Assembly (NCBI RefSeq): GCF_013344685.1
Contig: NZ_CP050137.1
Location: forward strand, 620,001 to 684,000
From: Sphingomonas sp. CL5.1
GTDB taxonomy: Bacteria; Pseudomonadota; Alphaproteobacteria; Sphingomonadales; Sphingomonadaceae
DNA length: 64,000 nucleotides
Direction: 5' to 3'
In this document: piece after piece, positions 53,954 to 63,785 of the stretch
Layout: each line of letters begins with the position of its first letter
Position numbering within the stretch: the first letter of the stretch is position 1
The notes under the pieces: generated by a model
Told to the model about the DNA's origin: nothing
The model's input: the letters and a program-made list of their open reading frames with translations, nothing else
Databases searched by the model: none
Translations under genes and position numbers: made by a program

Positions 53954-54493
53954 TCAGGCGGCCTTGCTCTTCTTCGCGCGGTCGATCGACTCGATCACGA
54001 TCTGCCGCGCCTCCTCGGCGTCGCCCCAATTGCCGATCCGCACCCACTTTTCGGATTCGAGATCCTTATAGTGGGTGAAGAAATGCTCGATCTGCTGGAG
54101 TACGATCGAGGGCAGGTCCTGCCGCTCGCCGACGTCCGAATAATAAGGGAAGGTCGTGTCGACCGGCACGCAGATCAGCTTCTCGTCGCCGCCATGCTCG
54201 TCCTCGAGGTTGAGCACGCCGATCGGCCGCGCGCGGACGACGCAGCCGGGAATGAACGGCGAGCGCGAGATCACCAGCGCGTCCAGCGGATCGCCGTCCG
54301 GCGACAGGGTATGCGGCACGAAGCCGTAGTTCGCCGGATAGCGCATCGGCGTATGCAGGATGCGATCGACGAACAGCGCGCCGGATTCCTTGTCGAACTC
54401 GTACTTCACCGGCTCGCCGCCGAGCGGCACCTCGATGATGACGTTGAGGTCCTCGGGCGGGTTCTTGCCCACGGGGATGAGGTCGATGCGCAT
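53954..54493 (-). CDS. ppa: Inorganic pyrophosphatase
   Basis: A 179-residue family I pyrophosphatase that hydrolyses PPi to drive biosynthetic reactions. The active-site signature D-G-D-P-L-D-A-L-V is at residues 66-74, Y-E-F-D-K-E-S-G-A is at 31-39, and N-Y-G-F-V-P-H-T follows. The ATG at 54493 has AAGGA five bases upstream. Convergent with the TfoX-like gene, with 23 nt between stops. Confidence 0.97.
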   Translation of the reverse strand: MRIDLIPVGKNPPEDLNVIIEVPLGGEPVKYEFDKESGALFVDRILHTPMRYPANYGFVPHTLSPDGDPLDALVISRSPFIPGCVVRARPIGVLNLEDEHGGDEKLICVPVDTTFPYYSDVGERQDLPSIVLQQIEHFFTHYKDLESEKWVRIGNWGDAEEARQIVIESIDRAKKSKAA

Positions 54494-54537
54494 CTTGTCC
54501 TTCACTTCGCTCGAACGACATGGCACCGGCCCGCGCG

Positions 54538-56466
54538 TCAGCGCGGCGCCAGCAGCCTGTCCAGGCCACCCTCTCCGGTCCCGATCTTTTCGAGGCGCGG
54601 GTAGCGCAGGCCGTCGTGCCAGTCGAGCGTTACCGTGCGATAATCCTCGCCGTTCCTGACGAGCAGCGTCACCGGCGCCCTCGTGTCCTTCGCGGCGGCG
54701 ATCGCGGCCTTCAACCCCTCGGGCGAATAGCTCTCGCCGTTCACCGCCGCGATCACCGTGCCCACGGTCAGCCCCGCCTTGAACGCGGCGCTATCCCACG
54801 TCACCCCGCTCAACGCCCCGCCCTCGCCGACGATGAAGCCGCCGGACCAGGTGAGATCGGTGACCTTGCGCACCTTCTCCCCGTCGCGGAACGCCGGCGT
54901 CGCCTGATCGGTATAGACGAGGCGATAGCCGTTGCGCGCGAAGCCCTCGATCGGCGCGCCCTCGGCATGCTCGGTCAGCCGCTTCACCAGATAGGCCTTC
55001 CAGTCCCACGGCTGGATCGCGTTCAGCGTCTGCGCGACATCGTCGATCGTATAGGTCAGCTCGCCCCAATCGCCGTCGCGCATCCCGAAGAAGGCGCGGG
55101 CGAAATCGTCAATCGACTTCCGGCCGCCCGATTTCTCGCGCAGCAGCGAATCGACATCCATCCAGACGAGCAGGCCCTCGTTGTAATAATCCTCGCTGCG
55201 CTGCCAGCTCACCCAGCCCTTCGGCTTGCGCTGGGCGATCACCGGATCGTTGGTGGTGTCGAGCAGGTCGCGCCAGTGCCGCGCGGGCTGCGAATCGTAA
55301 TTCGCCATGATCGTCGCATATTGATCGAGCGTGTCCTGCTTGGAGACCAGCCCCGAACGGGCCTGAAGCACATAGCCCCAGAATTGCGTCTGCCCCTCAT
55401 AAACCCACAGCAGCGAGCCGCGCATCGGCGTACGGAAATCCGGCGTCCACAGGTCCGCGCCGCGCCGGAACTTGCCGTTCCAGCTATGGGTGAATTCGTG
55501 CGGCAGCAGGTTGCGGCGCCCCGGCCCGTCGGCCCATTTCGCGAAATAGCCGGGTGTCACGCCGTCCTCGGAACTGCGGTGATGCTCCAGCCCGATCCCG
55601 CCGAGCCGGTCGGTGATCGAGAGCAGAAAATCATAATGGTCGTAATGCTGCGATCCGAAGGTCTTGACCGCCTGATCGACCAATTTCCTGTGCGCGTCGA
55701 TCTGCGCCGGCGTCGCCACCAGCTCGGCCGGATTGTCGGCGAAGACGTTGAGCGTCACCTTGTCGCTCAGCGGGATCACCCGGCCGTAGCGACCGGCGAG
55801 CATCGGCGAATCGACCAGCACCTCGTAATTGGTCTGCTCATAAGCCCAGGTGTTGCCCCCGGTGCCGACCGGCTTGCCGCGCAGCGCGCCCGCCGCCGTC
55901 CAGCCCGCCGGCCACGTCACGTTCATCCGCACCGGGATGCGGCGCGTGAACCAGCCCGCCGGATAGAGGCTGACCGAATTGGGCTGGAGGCTGATCATCG
56001 TCGGGGTGACGGCGATGCGGCCCTGATCCTTCTTGGTCGCGGAAAGGAACTGGAATTCCACGTCGAGCTGCGCCGCGCCCGCCGGCACGTCGATATGGAA
56101 GGCGAAGACATCGACCGGGTCGCGCGTCCACGGCACCGGCTTGCCGCCCGCGCGGATCACCAGTCCGGCGACCTTCTCGATCTCCGCGCGCGGCGAATGC
56201 GCGCCGGGGAGCCATTTCGGGAAAAGCAGGGTGAGGGCGCCGGCCTTGGCGACGGGAATGGTCTGCTTCACGCGCAGGATGCCGCGCACCGTGTCGGTGG
56301 CGTCGACGTTCACCACCATCGGCCCGGCGGGATAAGCCTCGTCGCGCGGCTGCGGAATGGTGTCGACGAAGGGGACGGGCTGCGGCGCGGAATTGCCGGC
56401 GGGGACCTGGGCGAAGGCGGCGGAAGATACGGAAACCAGAAAAGCGGCGAAGGCGCTACGGATCAT
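54538..56466 (-). CDS. M61-family metallopeptidase with PDZ domain
   Basis: A 642-residue exported peptidase. It has a signal peptide (to about residue 20, S-S-A-A-F-A-Q), an N-terminal beta domain, then the zinc motif H-E-F-T-H-S-W-N at about residue 322 with the third ligand Glu in W-V-Y-E-G-Q-T-Q-F-W, and a C-terminal PDZ domain (S-G-V-T-W-D-S-A-A-F-K-A-G-L-T-V-G). This matches the glycyl aminopeptidase family from Sphingomonas, which releases N-terminal Gly or Ala. The ATG at 56466 is used; it is 44 nt upstream of ppa on the same strand. Confidence 0.92.
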   Translation of the reverse strand: MIRSAFAAFLVSVSSAAFAQVPAGNSAPQPVPFVDTIPQPRDEAYPAGPMVVNVDATDTVRGILRVKQTIPVAKAGALTLLFPKWLPGAHSPRAEIEKVAGLVIRAGGKPVPWTRDPVDVFAFHIDVPAGAAQLDVEFQFLSATKKDQGRIAVTPTMISLQPNSVSLYPAGWFTRRIPVRMNVTWPAGWTAAGALRGKPVGTGGNTWAYEQTNYEVLVDSPMLAGRYGRVIPLSDKVTLNVFADNPAELVATPAQIDAHRKLVDQAVKTFGSQHYDHYDFLLSITDRLGGIGLEHHRSSEDGVTPGYFAKWADGPGRRNLLPHEFTHSWNGKFRRGADLWTPDFRTPMRGSLLWVYEGQTQFWGYVLQARSGLVSKQDTLDQYATIMANYDSQPARHWRDLLDTTNDPVIAQRKPKGWVSWQRSEDYYNEGLLVWMDVDSLLREKSGGRKSIDDFARAFFGMRDGDWGELTYTIDDVAQTLNAIQPWDWKAYLVKRLTEHAEGAPIEGFARNGYRLVYTDQATPAFRDGEKVRKVTDLTWSGGFIVGEGGALSGVTWDSAAFKAGLTVGTVIAAVNGESYSPEGLKAAIAAAKDTRAPVTLLVRNGEDYRTVTLDWHDGLRYPRLEKIGTGEGGLDRLLAPR

Positions 56467-56525
56467 CAATCAGGCTTTCGGAAGAATGACATATGCCGCG
56501 ACGCTAGCCGCCACCGCTCGCCGGC

Positions 56526-57185
56526 TCAATGCCCGCCGCTGCTGCCCAACACGTTGATGGTGAAGGCGAGCACGCCGATGTTGAACACGAAGGCCGCGAG
56601 GCACTGCCCGATCGACACCCGCCGCATCCGCCGCGCGGTCATGTTCACGTCCGACGTCTGGAAGGTCATGCCCAGCGTGAAGCTGAAATAGATGAAATCC
56701 CAATAGTTCGGCTCGTCGCAGTTCGGGAAGTCCAGTCCGCCGGTGTCCTGCCCCGATTTCTCGCTGTAATAGATGTGCGCATAGTGCAGCGCATAGACGA
56801 TGTTCGAGAACAGCCACGCCAGCACCAATGTCGCGACGACCAGCGCGATGATCCACGCCGATGGCTGCGTCCCCAGTTCGGTCAGCACCACCACCAGGAT
56901 GACGGTGGTCACCAGCCCGGTGATCGCCAGCAGCCCGGCGCGGTTGGCGTCATTGTCCTTGGCATGGGCGCGCATGTCGCGGCTGTCGTCATTGAGCAGC
57001 GGCCAGAGCGAGGCGAGGAACACTATCGCGCCCGCGTCGAAGCCGATCATCAGCGCGCGGCCCCATTCGAACCTCCCCGCGATCCCGGCGGCGATGCCGG
57101 CCGCCGCCATGATCGCCATCGAGACGAGGAAACGCACTGGCGCGAGGCGCCGTCCGATGTGCCATCCGTGATCGCTCCGGGTCAT
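56526..57185 (-). CDS. DUF1345 membrane protein
   Basis: A 219-residue protein with five hydrophobic segments and the DUF1345 block P-N-Y-W-D-F-I-Y-F-S-F-T-L-G-M-T-F-Q-T-S-D-V, which looks like an ion-channel pore-helix region. The family has no known function. The ATG at 57185 is preceded by AGGTGGAGG. It is divergent from hisS, with 52 nt between. Confidence 0.9.
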   Translation of the reverse strand: MTRSDHGWHIGRRLAPVRFLVSMAIMAAAGIAAGIAGRFEWGRALMIGFDAGAIVFLASLWPLLNDDSRDMRAHAKDNDANRAGLLAITGLVTTVILVVVLTELGTQPSAWIIALVVATLVLAWLFSNIVYALHYAHIYYSEKSGQDTGGLDFPNCDEPNYWDFIYFSFTLGMTFQTSDVNMTARRMRRVSIGQCLAAFVFNIGVLAFTINVLGSSGGH

Positions 57186-57237
57186 ATCCTCCACCTAGCG
57201 CCGCGCGCGTTCCTCGCATAGATAGCCGCCCTTCATC

Positions 57238-58539
57238 ATGGCCCGTATCCAGACCCCCAATCGCGTCCGCGGCACGCAGGACATCTTCGGCGCGGAACAG
57301 CGCCGCTTCGCCACCGTGCTCGACACGTTCGATCGCGTGCGCCGGCTCTATTGCTTCGGCCGCGTCGACGTGCCCGTGTTCGAGGCGACCGAGGTGTTCG
57401 CCCGCTCGATCGGCGAGACCACCGATGTCGTCTCCAAGGAGATGTACACCTTCCCCGACAAGGGCGGGGATTCGCTGACGCTGCGGCCGGAGTTCACCGC
57501 CGGCATCGCGCGCGCCTATATCACCGAGGGGTGGCAGCAGTTCGCGCCGCTCAAGCTCGCCACCTCCGGCGCGGTGTTTCGCTACGAGCGGCCGCAGAAG
57601 GGGCGCTATCGCCAGTTCCACCAGATCGACGCGGAGATACTCGGCGCGCCGGAGCCTTCCGCCGACGTGGAATTGCTGTGCCTCGCCGACCAGTTGCTCC
57701 ACGAGCTTGGCATTGCCGACGACGTGACGTTGCAGCTCAACACGCTCGGCGACGCGGCGACACGCGACGCATGGCGCGATGCCTTGGTCGCGCATTTCGA
57801 GCGGCATCGCGGCGATCTGTCCGAGGATAGCGTGGCGCGGCTCGACAAGAATCCGCTGCGCATCCTCGATTCGAAGGACCCGCGCGACCGCCCGATCGCC
57901 GACGCCGCCCCCGGCATCGACGATTTCATGACCACCGAGGCCGGCGCCTTCTTCGAGAGCGTGACGCGCGGGCTGGATGCGGCGGGCGTGGCGTGGACGC
58001 GCAACGCGCGGCTGGTGCGCGGGCTGGACTATTATCGCCACACCGCGTTCGAATTCGTCACCGACCGGCTCGGCGCGCAGGGCACGGTGCTCGGCGGCGG
58101 GCGCTATGACGGGCTGGTCGAGAATCTCGGCGGCCCGGCGACGGCGGGCGTCGGCTGGGCGGCGGGGGTCGAGCGGCTGGCGATGCTGCTGGCGGAGCCG
58201 GCGGCAGAAACCGCCGAATTGACCGTGCTCCCAGATGGGGCGGGATTCGACGCTCTGGCGACTGAATTGCTAACACTCCTTCGAGCCGAAGGTATTCGGT
58301 CGCAGGCTTCGTTCGAGGGCAAGTACAACAAACGATATGAGCGCGCGAAGCGGTCAGGATCAATCCGGGCGTTGAACGTGGAGCGCGCCGCAGATGCTTC
58401 GACAATCGCGAATGTGCGCATTCGCGACTTGAATCCCGGCGAACCAGTTAGAGACCGTGTTGAGCGAGCGCTGAACGTTCGGTTCGAGGTCGAACAGATC
58501 GCCGGCACGGGCAACTTCGTTCTGCTGCGACGGAAATGA
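57238..58539 (+). CDS. hisS: Histidyl-tRNA synthetase
   Basis: A 433-residue class II synthetase. Class motif 2 is in [16 protein letters not shown] around residue 120; the histidine-A motif R-G-L-D-Y-Y is near 262, and motif 3 lies in [11 protein letters not shown]. The catalytic part uses the window's normal GC-rich codons, but from about 58210 to the end roughly 40% of codons end in A or T, and the anticodon-binding domain ([16 protein letters not shown]) is weakly conserved. The sequence looks like a mosaic. prfA starts within its stop. Confidence 0.95.
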   Translation: MARIQTPNRVRGTQDIFGAEQRRFATVLDTFDRVRRLYCFGRVDVPVFEATEVFARSIGETTDVVSKEMYTFPDKGGDSLTLRPEFTAGIARAYITEGWQQFAPLKLATSGAVFRYERPQKGRYRQFHQIDAEILGAPEPSADVELLCLADQLLHELGIADDVTLQLNTLGDAATRDAWRDALVAHFERHRGDLSEDSVARLDKNPLRILDSKDPRDRPIADAAPGIDDFMTTEAGAFFESVTRGLDAAGVAWTRNARLVRGLDYYRHTAFEFVTDRLGAQGTVLGGGRYDGLVENLGGPATAGVGWAAGVERLAMLLAEPAAETAELTVLPDGAGFDALATELLTLLRAEGIRSQASFEGKYNKRYERAKRSGSIRALNVERAADASTIANVRIRDLNPGEPVRDRVERALNVRFEVEQIAGTGNFVLLRRK

Positions 58540-59612
58540 CCGCCATCTCGCTCGACCGCATCCGGCAGATCGAGGCGCGGCGCGACGAACTCGCTGCGCT
58601 GATGGCGACCGGCGACCTGTCGGGCGACCGTTTCGTGCAGGTGTCGAAGGAATATGCCGAGCTTGAGCCGGTCGCCGCCGCCGCCGCGGAGGTTCGCCGG
58701 CTGCGGCAGGAAGCGGAGAGCCTCGCGCATATGACCGGCGACGCCGATGCCGAATTGCGCGCGATGGCCGAGGAGGAATTGCGCGAGAACAAGACCGCGC
58801 TGGAAACGGCCGACCGCAGGCTCGCGCTCGCCCTGCTGCCGCGCGACGCCGCCGACCAGCGGTCCGCGATGCTGGAGGTGCGCGCCGGCACCGGCGGCGA
58901 CGAGGCGGCGCTGTTCGCCGGCGACCTGTTCCGCATGTACCAACGCTACGCCGAGACACAGGGCTGGCGGGTCGAGCTGATCTCGGCCTCCGAAAGCGAG
59001 GTCGGCGGATTCAAGGAGGTGGTAGCCTCCGTCACCGGGCAGGGCGTGTTCGCCAAGCTCAAGTTCGAGAGCGGCGTCCACCGCGTCCAGCGTGTCCCGG
59101 TCACCGAGAGCGGCGGGCGCATCCACACCTCCGCCGCCACCGTCGCGGTGCTGCCGGAGGCGGAGGAGGTGGACGTGCAGATCGACGACAAGGATTTGCG
59201 CATCGACATCTATCGCTCGTCCGGGCCGGGCGGCCAGTCGGTCAACACCACCGATTCGGCGGTGCGCATCGTCCATATTCCGACCGGCCTCACCGTGATC
59301 CAGCAGGACGAGAAATCGCAGCACAAGAACAAGGCCAAGGCGATGAAGGTGCTGCGCACCCGCCTCTACGAGATGGAGCGCGAGCGACTCCATGCCGAGC
59401 GGGCCGGCGCGCGCAAGTCGATGGTCGGAACGGGCGACCGTTCGGAGCGCATCCGCACCTATAATTTCCCGCAGGGCCGCGTGACCGACCACCGCATCAA
59501 CCTGACGCTGCATCGCCTGCCGGAAATACTGGCGGGCGACATGGGCGAGCTGATCGGCGCGCTGATCGCGGAGGATGAGGCGGAACGGCTTGCTTCCCTC
59601 GACGCGGCGTAG
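58536..59612 (+). CDS. prfA: Peptide chain release factor 1
   Basis: A 358-residue class I release factor for UAA and UAG stops. The codon-recognition P-V-T of the RF1 type is in [11 protein letters not shown] near residue 188, and the catalytic G-G-Q is in [10 protein letters not shown] near 231. The GGQ glutamine is the target of PrmC, encoded immediately downstream. The ATG overlaps the hisS stop by 4 nt, giving a hisS-prfA-prmC translation group. Confidence 0.97.
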   Translation: MTAISLDRIRQIEARRDELAALMATGDLSGDRFVQVSKEYAELEPVAAAAAEVRRLRQEAESLAHMTGDADAELRAMAEEELRENKTALETADRRLALALLPRDAADQRSAMLEVRAGTGGDEAALFAGDLFRMYQRYAETQGWRVELISASESEVGGFKEVVASVTGQGVFAKLKFESGVHRVQRVPVTESGGRIHTSAATVAVLPEAEEVDVQIDDKDLRIDIYRSSGPGGQSVNTTDSAVRIVHIPTGLTVIQQDEKSQHKNKAKAMKVLRTRLYEMERERLHAERAGARKSMVGTGDRSERIRTYNFPQGRVTDHRINLTLHRLPEILAGDMGELIGALIAEDEAERLASLDAA

Positions 59613-59616
59613 GCCG

Positions 59617-60447
59617 GTGGGATCGCCGCCCCGGTCCGACGCCCGCGACGCACTGGCCGATGCCGCCGCGCGCTTCACCTTCTCCGCCACCCCGCGGCTC
59701 GATGCGGAGCTGCTGCTCGCTCACGCGCTCGGCATCACGCGCGAGCGGCTGCTGCTGACGCTGGCCGACCACACCGCCCCGCCCGCCTTCGCCGCGCTGG
59801 TGGAGCGCCGGGCGGCGCATGAGCCAATCGCCTATATCACCGGCACGCGCGCCTTCTGGACGATCGACCTCCGCGTCGCGCCCGGCGCGTTGATCCCGCG
59901 CGCCGACAGCGAGACGTTGATCGAGGCGGCGGTCGCGCATTTCGCGGGCACGGCCGGGCCGAGGCGCGTGCTCGATCTCGGCACCGGCTCGGGCGCGCTG
60001 CTGCTCGCCGCGCTCGATCAATGGCCCGGTGCGAGCGGCGTGGGGCTGGATGCCTCTCCGGCCGCGCTGACAATCGCGCGCGACAATGCCGTGCGCATCG
60101 CTCCCGGCCGCGCGACGATCGCGGCGGGCGGCTGGGAAGGCACCGGGGAGGCGTTCGACCTGATCCTGTGCAATCCGCCCTATATCGCCACCGGCGCCGC
60201 GCTGCCGCCCGAGGTGGTGGAATATGAGCCAGCCTCCGCGCTGTTCGCCGGGCCGGACGGGCTGGACGACTATCGGATAATCGCCGCTTTGCTCGGACGG
60301 CAGATCGCCCCCGACGGCGTGGCGTGCATCGAGATCGGGCACGACCAGCAAGAGAGCGCCGCCGCGCTGTTCCGCGCCGCCGGCCTGGCCGTCGCATTGC
60401 GCCGCGATCTTGCCGGTCGCGACCGTTGCCTCGTCGTCACGTCTTGA
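59617..60447 (+). CDS. prmC: Release-factor glutamine methyltransferase
   Basis: A 276-residue SAM-dependent methyltransferase that methylates the GGQ glutamine of release factors. The SAM-binding V-L-D-L-G-T-G-S-G-A-L-L-L is near residue 112 and the substrate motif N-P-P-Y is near 187. An N-terminal helical domain precedes the Rossmann fold. I chose the GTG at 59617, 4 nt after prfA; an ATG at 59575 within prfA has GGAGG directly abutting it and is less likely. A 265-nt gap without a gene follows. Confidence 0.94.
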   Translation: MGSPPRSDARDALADAAARFTFSATPRLDAELLLAHALGITRERLLLTLADHTAPPAFAALVERRAAHEPIAYITGTRAFWTIDLRVAPGALIPRADSETLIEAAVAHFAGTAGPRRVLDLGTGSGALLLAALDQWPGASGVGLDASPAALTIARDNAVRIAPGRATIAAGGWEGTGEAFDLILCNPPYIATGAALPPEVVEYEPASALFAGPDGLDDYRIIAALLGRQIAPDGVACIEIGHDQQESAAALFRAAGLAVALRRDLAGRDRCLVVTS

Positions 60448-60712
60448 AACTGACAGTTGAAATTCGCACATTTCGCTTTGAGAAACCCCGCACAACCGCT
60501 AAGAGGCCGGCAGGGGCACGCCATATCAACTCCAAGTAGTTGAAAAAGGGCAGGTTGCCCGCTCTTCGTCATAAGCCGCTGTAGTCCGGCGGCCTTGGCA
60601 GGTCCGGTTCGCGCGACGATTCGCGTCATACCGGGCCGGGAATGTCGCACCGGGAAGTCCGGCGCCGGTTTCGGGATTGGGGCCATTTGGGTTCGAGGAC
60701 GAGGACAGTAAT

Positions 60713-61501
60713 TTGATCAACAATCGTCAGAACGGCCGCCGTCGCGGTCGCGGTGGTGGGCAGCGTTCGCCCGGTGGTGGGCAGGGGCAGCGCGACAGCG
60801 GCAATCGGATCGACAGCCGCGCGCGCGGCAATGCGGCCCAGCTTCTTGAGAAATACAAGAACATGGCGCGCGACGCCCAGCTTTCCGGCGACCGCGTCAA
60901 CACCGAATATTATCTCCAGTTCGCCGATCATTATTTCCGGGTCCTCGCGGACCAGCGCGGTCGTTTCGAGGAGCAGAGCCGCGATCGCCGCCCGCGCGAC
61001 GATTTCGACGATGGCGACGATTTCGGCGATTTCAACGATCCCATCCGCGCCGACGAGCAGCCGTCGCGCGGCGACGAGGGCCGCCGCGAGGAACGCGCCT
61101 GGCGCGAGGAGCGCAACGGGCGCGAGGAACGTGCCGGTCGCGAGGAACGCGCAGGTCGCGAGGAGCGCAATGGACGCGAGCGCCGCTATGATCGCCGCGA
61201 CGAGGCGCCAGCCCCTATAGCCGCCGAGCCGGCGCGTGAGGAAGCGCCCGCCCCGGCCGTGGCGGAGGAAAGCGCCGACAGCGCCCCGGTCGAGGCGCCA
61301 CGCCCGCGTCGTGGCCGTCCGCGCCGCAATCCGCTGCCGGAGACCGAGCAGGTCGAAGCGCTCGGCGCCGATCGCCTGCCGCCGTCGCTCGGCGCGGTGC
61401 CGCCAGAGGGTGTGGTCGCCAGCGAGGGCGAGCCGGTCGAGGCACCAAAGCCGCGCACCCGCCGCCGCCGCACGGTCGGCGCGGAAGCCGGCGCGAACTG
61501 A
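60713..61501 (+). CDS. DUF4167 protein with charged hexapeptide repeats
   Basis: A 262-residue, highly charged protein. Residues 1-80 are the DUF4167 domain: I-N-N-R-Q-N-G-R-R-R-G-R-G-G-G, N-A-A-Q-L-L-E-K-Y-K-N-M-A-R-D-A and Y-Y-L-Q-F-A-D-H-Y-F-R-V-L. The middle has five copies of a REER(A/N)(G/W) unit, and the C-terminus is Pro/Ala/Glu-rich with R-P-R-R-G-R-P-R-R stretches. The start is probably TTG at 60713 with GAGGACAG upstream. The Arg/Gly-rich N-terminus suggests RNA binding, but the function is unknown. Confidence 0.85.
   Translation: MINNRQNGRRRGRGGGQRSPGGGQGQRDSGNRIDSRARGNAAQLLEKYKNMARDAQLSGDRVNTEYYLQFADHYFRVLADQRGRFEEQSRDRRPRDDFDDGDDFGDFNDPIRADEQPSRGDEGRREERAWREERNGREERAGREERAGREERNGRERRYDRRDEAPAPIAAEPAREEAPAPAVAEESADSAPVEAPRPRRGRPRRNPLPETEQVEALGADRLPPSLGAVPPEGVVASEGEPVEAPKPRTRRRRTVGAEAGAN
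61085..61174 (+). repeat. Five 18-bp tandem repeats inside the DUF4167 gene
   Basis: Five in-frame units of 18 bp, each CGCGAGGA(A/G)CGC or CGT followed by two variable codons, encode REERAW, REERNG, REERAG, REERAG and REERNG. A partial sixth unit follows. Copy number of such repeats can change by slippage, so length variation between strains is likely. Confidence 0.9.
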
Positions 61502-61519
61502 TCCATTGCGGGATCGACG

Positions 61520-61557
61520 AAAAGGGCCGGTTCCTCGCAGATGGAACCGGCCCTTTT
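61520..61557. terminator. Bidirectional terminator
   Basis: A perfect 15-bp stem (AAAAGGGCCGGTTCC and its complement) around an 8-nt loop, with A-run and T-run on the two sides, lies between the convergent DUF4167 gene and the minus-strand membrane-protein gene, so it can serve both. Confidence 0.93.
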
Positions 61558-61577
61558 GCTTATCCAGTCCACGCCGG

Positions 61578-61862
61578 TCAGCGCCGGTCGCGATCGTCCA
61601 CCGCCTCGTCATGCCCGGTGCCGGAGCTGAGGAAAGCGAGGCCCATCAGCGCGCCGGCCATCAGCACGGTGCCTACGACGCCGCCGATCGTCGCCAGCGT
61701 CGCGACCCAGCCGAGCGTGCCGTAGATCCGCCCGAGCGCCCAGACCGAGACGATCGCCGCGATCACGCCCGCCAGCCCCATCCACATCAGGATGCGGCGG
61801 AAGCGCGCCCAGGCGAAGCGTGCGGATTCGGGGTCGTCCAGCCCGGATTTATGCTCGTTCAT
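61578..61862 (-). CDS. Small two-pass membrane protein of unknown function
   Basis: A 94-residue protein with a charged N-terminus (M-N-E-H-K-S-G-L-D-D-P-E-S-A-R-F-A-W-A-R-F-R-R), two hydrophobic helices (about residues 26-46 and 54-79) and an acidic tail, D-E-A-V-D-D-R-D-R-R. No family is recognised with confidence. The D-P-E-S-A-R-F-A-W-A-R-F-R-R-I-L pattern is similar to small conserved membrane proteins of sphingomonads as far as I recall. It is divergent from the CBS gene with 60 nt between. Confidence 0.72.
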   Translation of the reverse strand: MNEHKSGLDDPESARFAWARFRRILMWMGLAGVIAAIVSVWALGRIYGTLGWVATLATIGGVVGTVLMAGALMGLAFLSSGTGHDEAVDDRDRR

Positions 61863-61922
61863 CCTTTGCCATTAGCCCGGAAAAGTGAGACGCTGCCAGC
61901 CCGACATGGCAGGAGACGGACG

Positions 61923-62351
61923 ATGACGATCGCGGCGATCCTCGGCAACAAGGGGCGGGACGTGATCTACGTCAGCCCGACGCAGACGGTGGCGGAGGCG
62001 ATCGCGCTGCTCGCGAAGCACCGGATCGGCGCCGTCCCGGTGATCGACGGTGGCGCGGTGGTCGGCGTCTTTTCCGAGCGCGACGTGATCCACGGGCTGC
62101 GCGACGGCGACACCGCGACGCTGCAACGCCCGGTATCCGAGACGATGACCGCGCCGGCACATACCGTCGCCCTCGCCGAGCCGGTGCTCGCCGCGCTCTC
62201 GCTGATGACGCGGCGGCGGATACGCCACCTGCCGGTGGTGGAGGACGGGCGCGTCATCGGCATCGTCTCGATCGGCGATCTGGTGAAATACCGCATCGAG
62301 AAGATCGAGGCCGACGCGGCGGCGATGCGGGAATATATCCAGCAGGCCTAG
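61923..62351 (+). CDS. CBS-domain pair protein
   Basis: A 142-residue protein consisting of two CBS motifs in tandem: I-G-A-V-P-V-I-D-G-G-A-V-V-G-V-F-S-E-R-D (about residues 38-57) and I-R-H-L-P-V-V-E-D-G-R-V-I-G-I-V-S-I-G-D-L-V-K (about 100-122). Such stand-alone pairs bind adenine nucleotides and act as sensors. The start is the ATG at 61923 with AGGAGA upstream. The partner is unknown. Confidence 0.92.
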   Translation: MTIAAILGNKGRDVIYVSPTQTVAEAIALLAKHRIGAVPVIDGGAVVGVFSERDVIHGLRDGDTATLQRPVSETMTAPAHTVALAEPVLAALSLMTRRRIRHLPVVEDGRVIGIVSIGDLVKYRIEKIEADAAAMREYIQQA

Positions 62352-62368
62352 GATTTGGCCGTTGCCGC

Positions 62369-63052
62369 TCAGACGTCCGCCCAGCGGCGCAGCAGGTTGT
62401 GATAGACGCCGGTCAGCCGGATCACCTCGGCATCGTCCTGTCCGCGATCCTGCCCGATCGACTGCACCGACTGATCCAGCTCGAACAGGATGCGGCGCGC
62501 GCCCTCGTCGCGCACCATCGACTGGATCCAGAAGAATGACGCGATCCGCGCGCCGCGCGTCACCGGCGACACACGATGCAGGCTGGAGGCGGGATAGAGC
62601 ACCATATGCCCGGCGGGCAGCTTGACGCTCTGCTCGCCGAACTGCCCCTCGATCACCAGTTCGCCGCCGTCGTAGCTGTCGGGGTCGGCGAGGAACAGGG
62701 TGGCCGAAAGATCGCTGCGGATGCGGAAATCGCTGCCGCGCCGGATGCGCACGGCATTGTCGACATGCTGGCCGAACGTCTCCCCGCCCTCATAGCGATT
62801 GAACAGCGGCGGATAGACCTTGAGCGGCAGCGCGGCGGCAACGAACAGCGGGGAGCGGGCCAGCGCGTCGAGCACGATGTTCCCCGCCTCGCGCGCGGCG
62901 GCGCTTTCCTCCGCGAGCTGCTGGTTGCGCTTGGCGAGCGCGGATTGCGGGCCGGAGGTCGCGTTGCCGTCGATCCATTCGGCGGCATCGATCAGCGCGC
63001 GCAACCGCGCCACGCCGCCCGCGTCGAGCACATCGGAGATCGCGATCAGCAT
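62369..63052 (-). CDS. PiuC/YbiX-type Fe(II)/2-oxoglutarate-dependent hydroxylase
   Basis: A 227-residue PKHD-type dioxygenase. Iron ligands are seen in G-Q-H-V-D-N-A (H-x-D) near residue 95 and [12 protein letters not shown] near 155, the last Arg being the 2-oxoglutarate contact. In E. coli and Pseudomonas this protein is encoded beside a catecholate siderophore receptor and is iron-regulated. Here it follows a TonB-receptor gene and a SEL1-repeat gene on the same strand, the usual piu/fiu arrangement. The ATG at 63052 overlaps the SEL1 gene by 7 nt. Confidence 0.93.
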   Translation of the reverse strand: MLIAISDVLDAGGVARLRALIDAAEWIDGNATSGPQSALAKRNQQLAEESAAAREAGNIVLDALARSPLFVAAALPLKVYPPLFNRYEGGETFGQHVDNAVRIRRGSDFRIRSDLSATLFLADPDSYDGGELVIEGQFGEQSVKLPAGHMVLYPASSLHRVSPVTRGARIASFFWIQSMVRDEGARRILFELDQSVQSIGQDRGQDDAEVIRLTGVYHNLLRRWADV

Positions 63053-63780
63053 CCTGCACCTTCCTTCAGCGCGGCCACGCCGCGAGTCGCGAAGCCGGGG
63101 ACGTCGCTCGCCGCCAGCCACGCCAGCGCCTTGGCGACGAACCGTTCGTTGCCAAGCTCGCCCGCGCGGCGCAGCCACGCCAGTGCCTCCTCCAGATCGC
63201 CCGCTTCCGCCAGCATCCGCGCGTGATTGAAGCAGCCGCGAAAATCGCCGCCCCCGGCCGCGCGGGCATAGCAATCGGCCGCCTTGGCCATGTCGCGCGG
63301 GGCCACCCAACCGTCTTCGGCGAAACTGCCGACATGGTTGATCGCCTTGGCATAGCCGGCCGCCGCCGCCTGCTCGAACAACGCGAGCGCGGCGGGCTTG
63401 TCCTCCGCCACGCCGACACCGAGCGCCAGCGCCGTGGCGTAATTATATTGCGCCTCAGGCAGCCCGCGCGCCGCCGCGACGCGGAAGCATTCCGCCGCGC
63501 GCGCCTTGTCCACCGCGACGCCCCAACCGAGATCGTAGCAGCGCCCGACCATGTTGAGCGCCATCGCATGATGCTGCCGAGCGGCACGCTCGAACCAGTG
63601 GAACGCGGCGCGCTCGTCACGCGCCACGCCGTTGCCGTCGAGCAGGAGCTGGCCGAACAATGCCTGCGCATCCGCCACGCCTTCCTCGGCGAGCCGAAGC
63701 AGGAACGCCGCGCGCTCCTCCGGCGGACCGGAGAGGCGCGCGGCGATTTCCTCGCGCGTCAGGGACGCGGTCTCGCCCAC
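63046..63780 (-). CDS. SEL1-like repeat protein
   Basis: A 244-residue protein made of five or six SEL1-type helical repeats, recognisable by A-x3-F-x-x-A-A-x-x-G-x-x-x-A-x-x-x-x-G: for example [19 protein letters not shown] and [13 protein letters not shown]. No signal peptide is apparent. SEL1 repeats mediate protein contacts. Together with the flanking PiuC-type and TonB-receptor genes it forms a set often found in iron-responsive loci; the specific role is unknown. It lies 5 nt after the receptor. Confidence 0.9.
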   Translation of the reverse strand: MGETASLTREEIAARLSGPPEERAAFLLRLAEEGVADAQALFGQLLLDGNGVARDERAAFHWFERAARQHHAMALNMVGRCYDLGWGVAVDKARAAECFRVAAARGLPEAQYNYATALALGVGVAEDKPAALALFEQAAAAGYAKAINHVGSFAEDGWVAPRDMAKAADCYARAAGGGDFRGCFNHARMLAEAGDLEEALAWLRRAGELGNERFVAKALAWLAASDVPGFATRGVAALKEGAGC

Positions 63781-63785
63781 CCGCG

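Noticed and set aside
60448..60712. A possible structured RNA in the 265-nt leader before the DUF4167 gene
   Set aside because: Some GC-rich inverted segments exist, but no known riboswitch or RNA motif could be recognised by eye.
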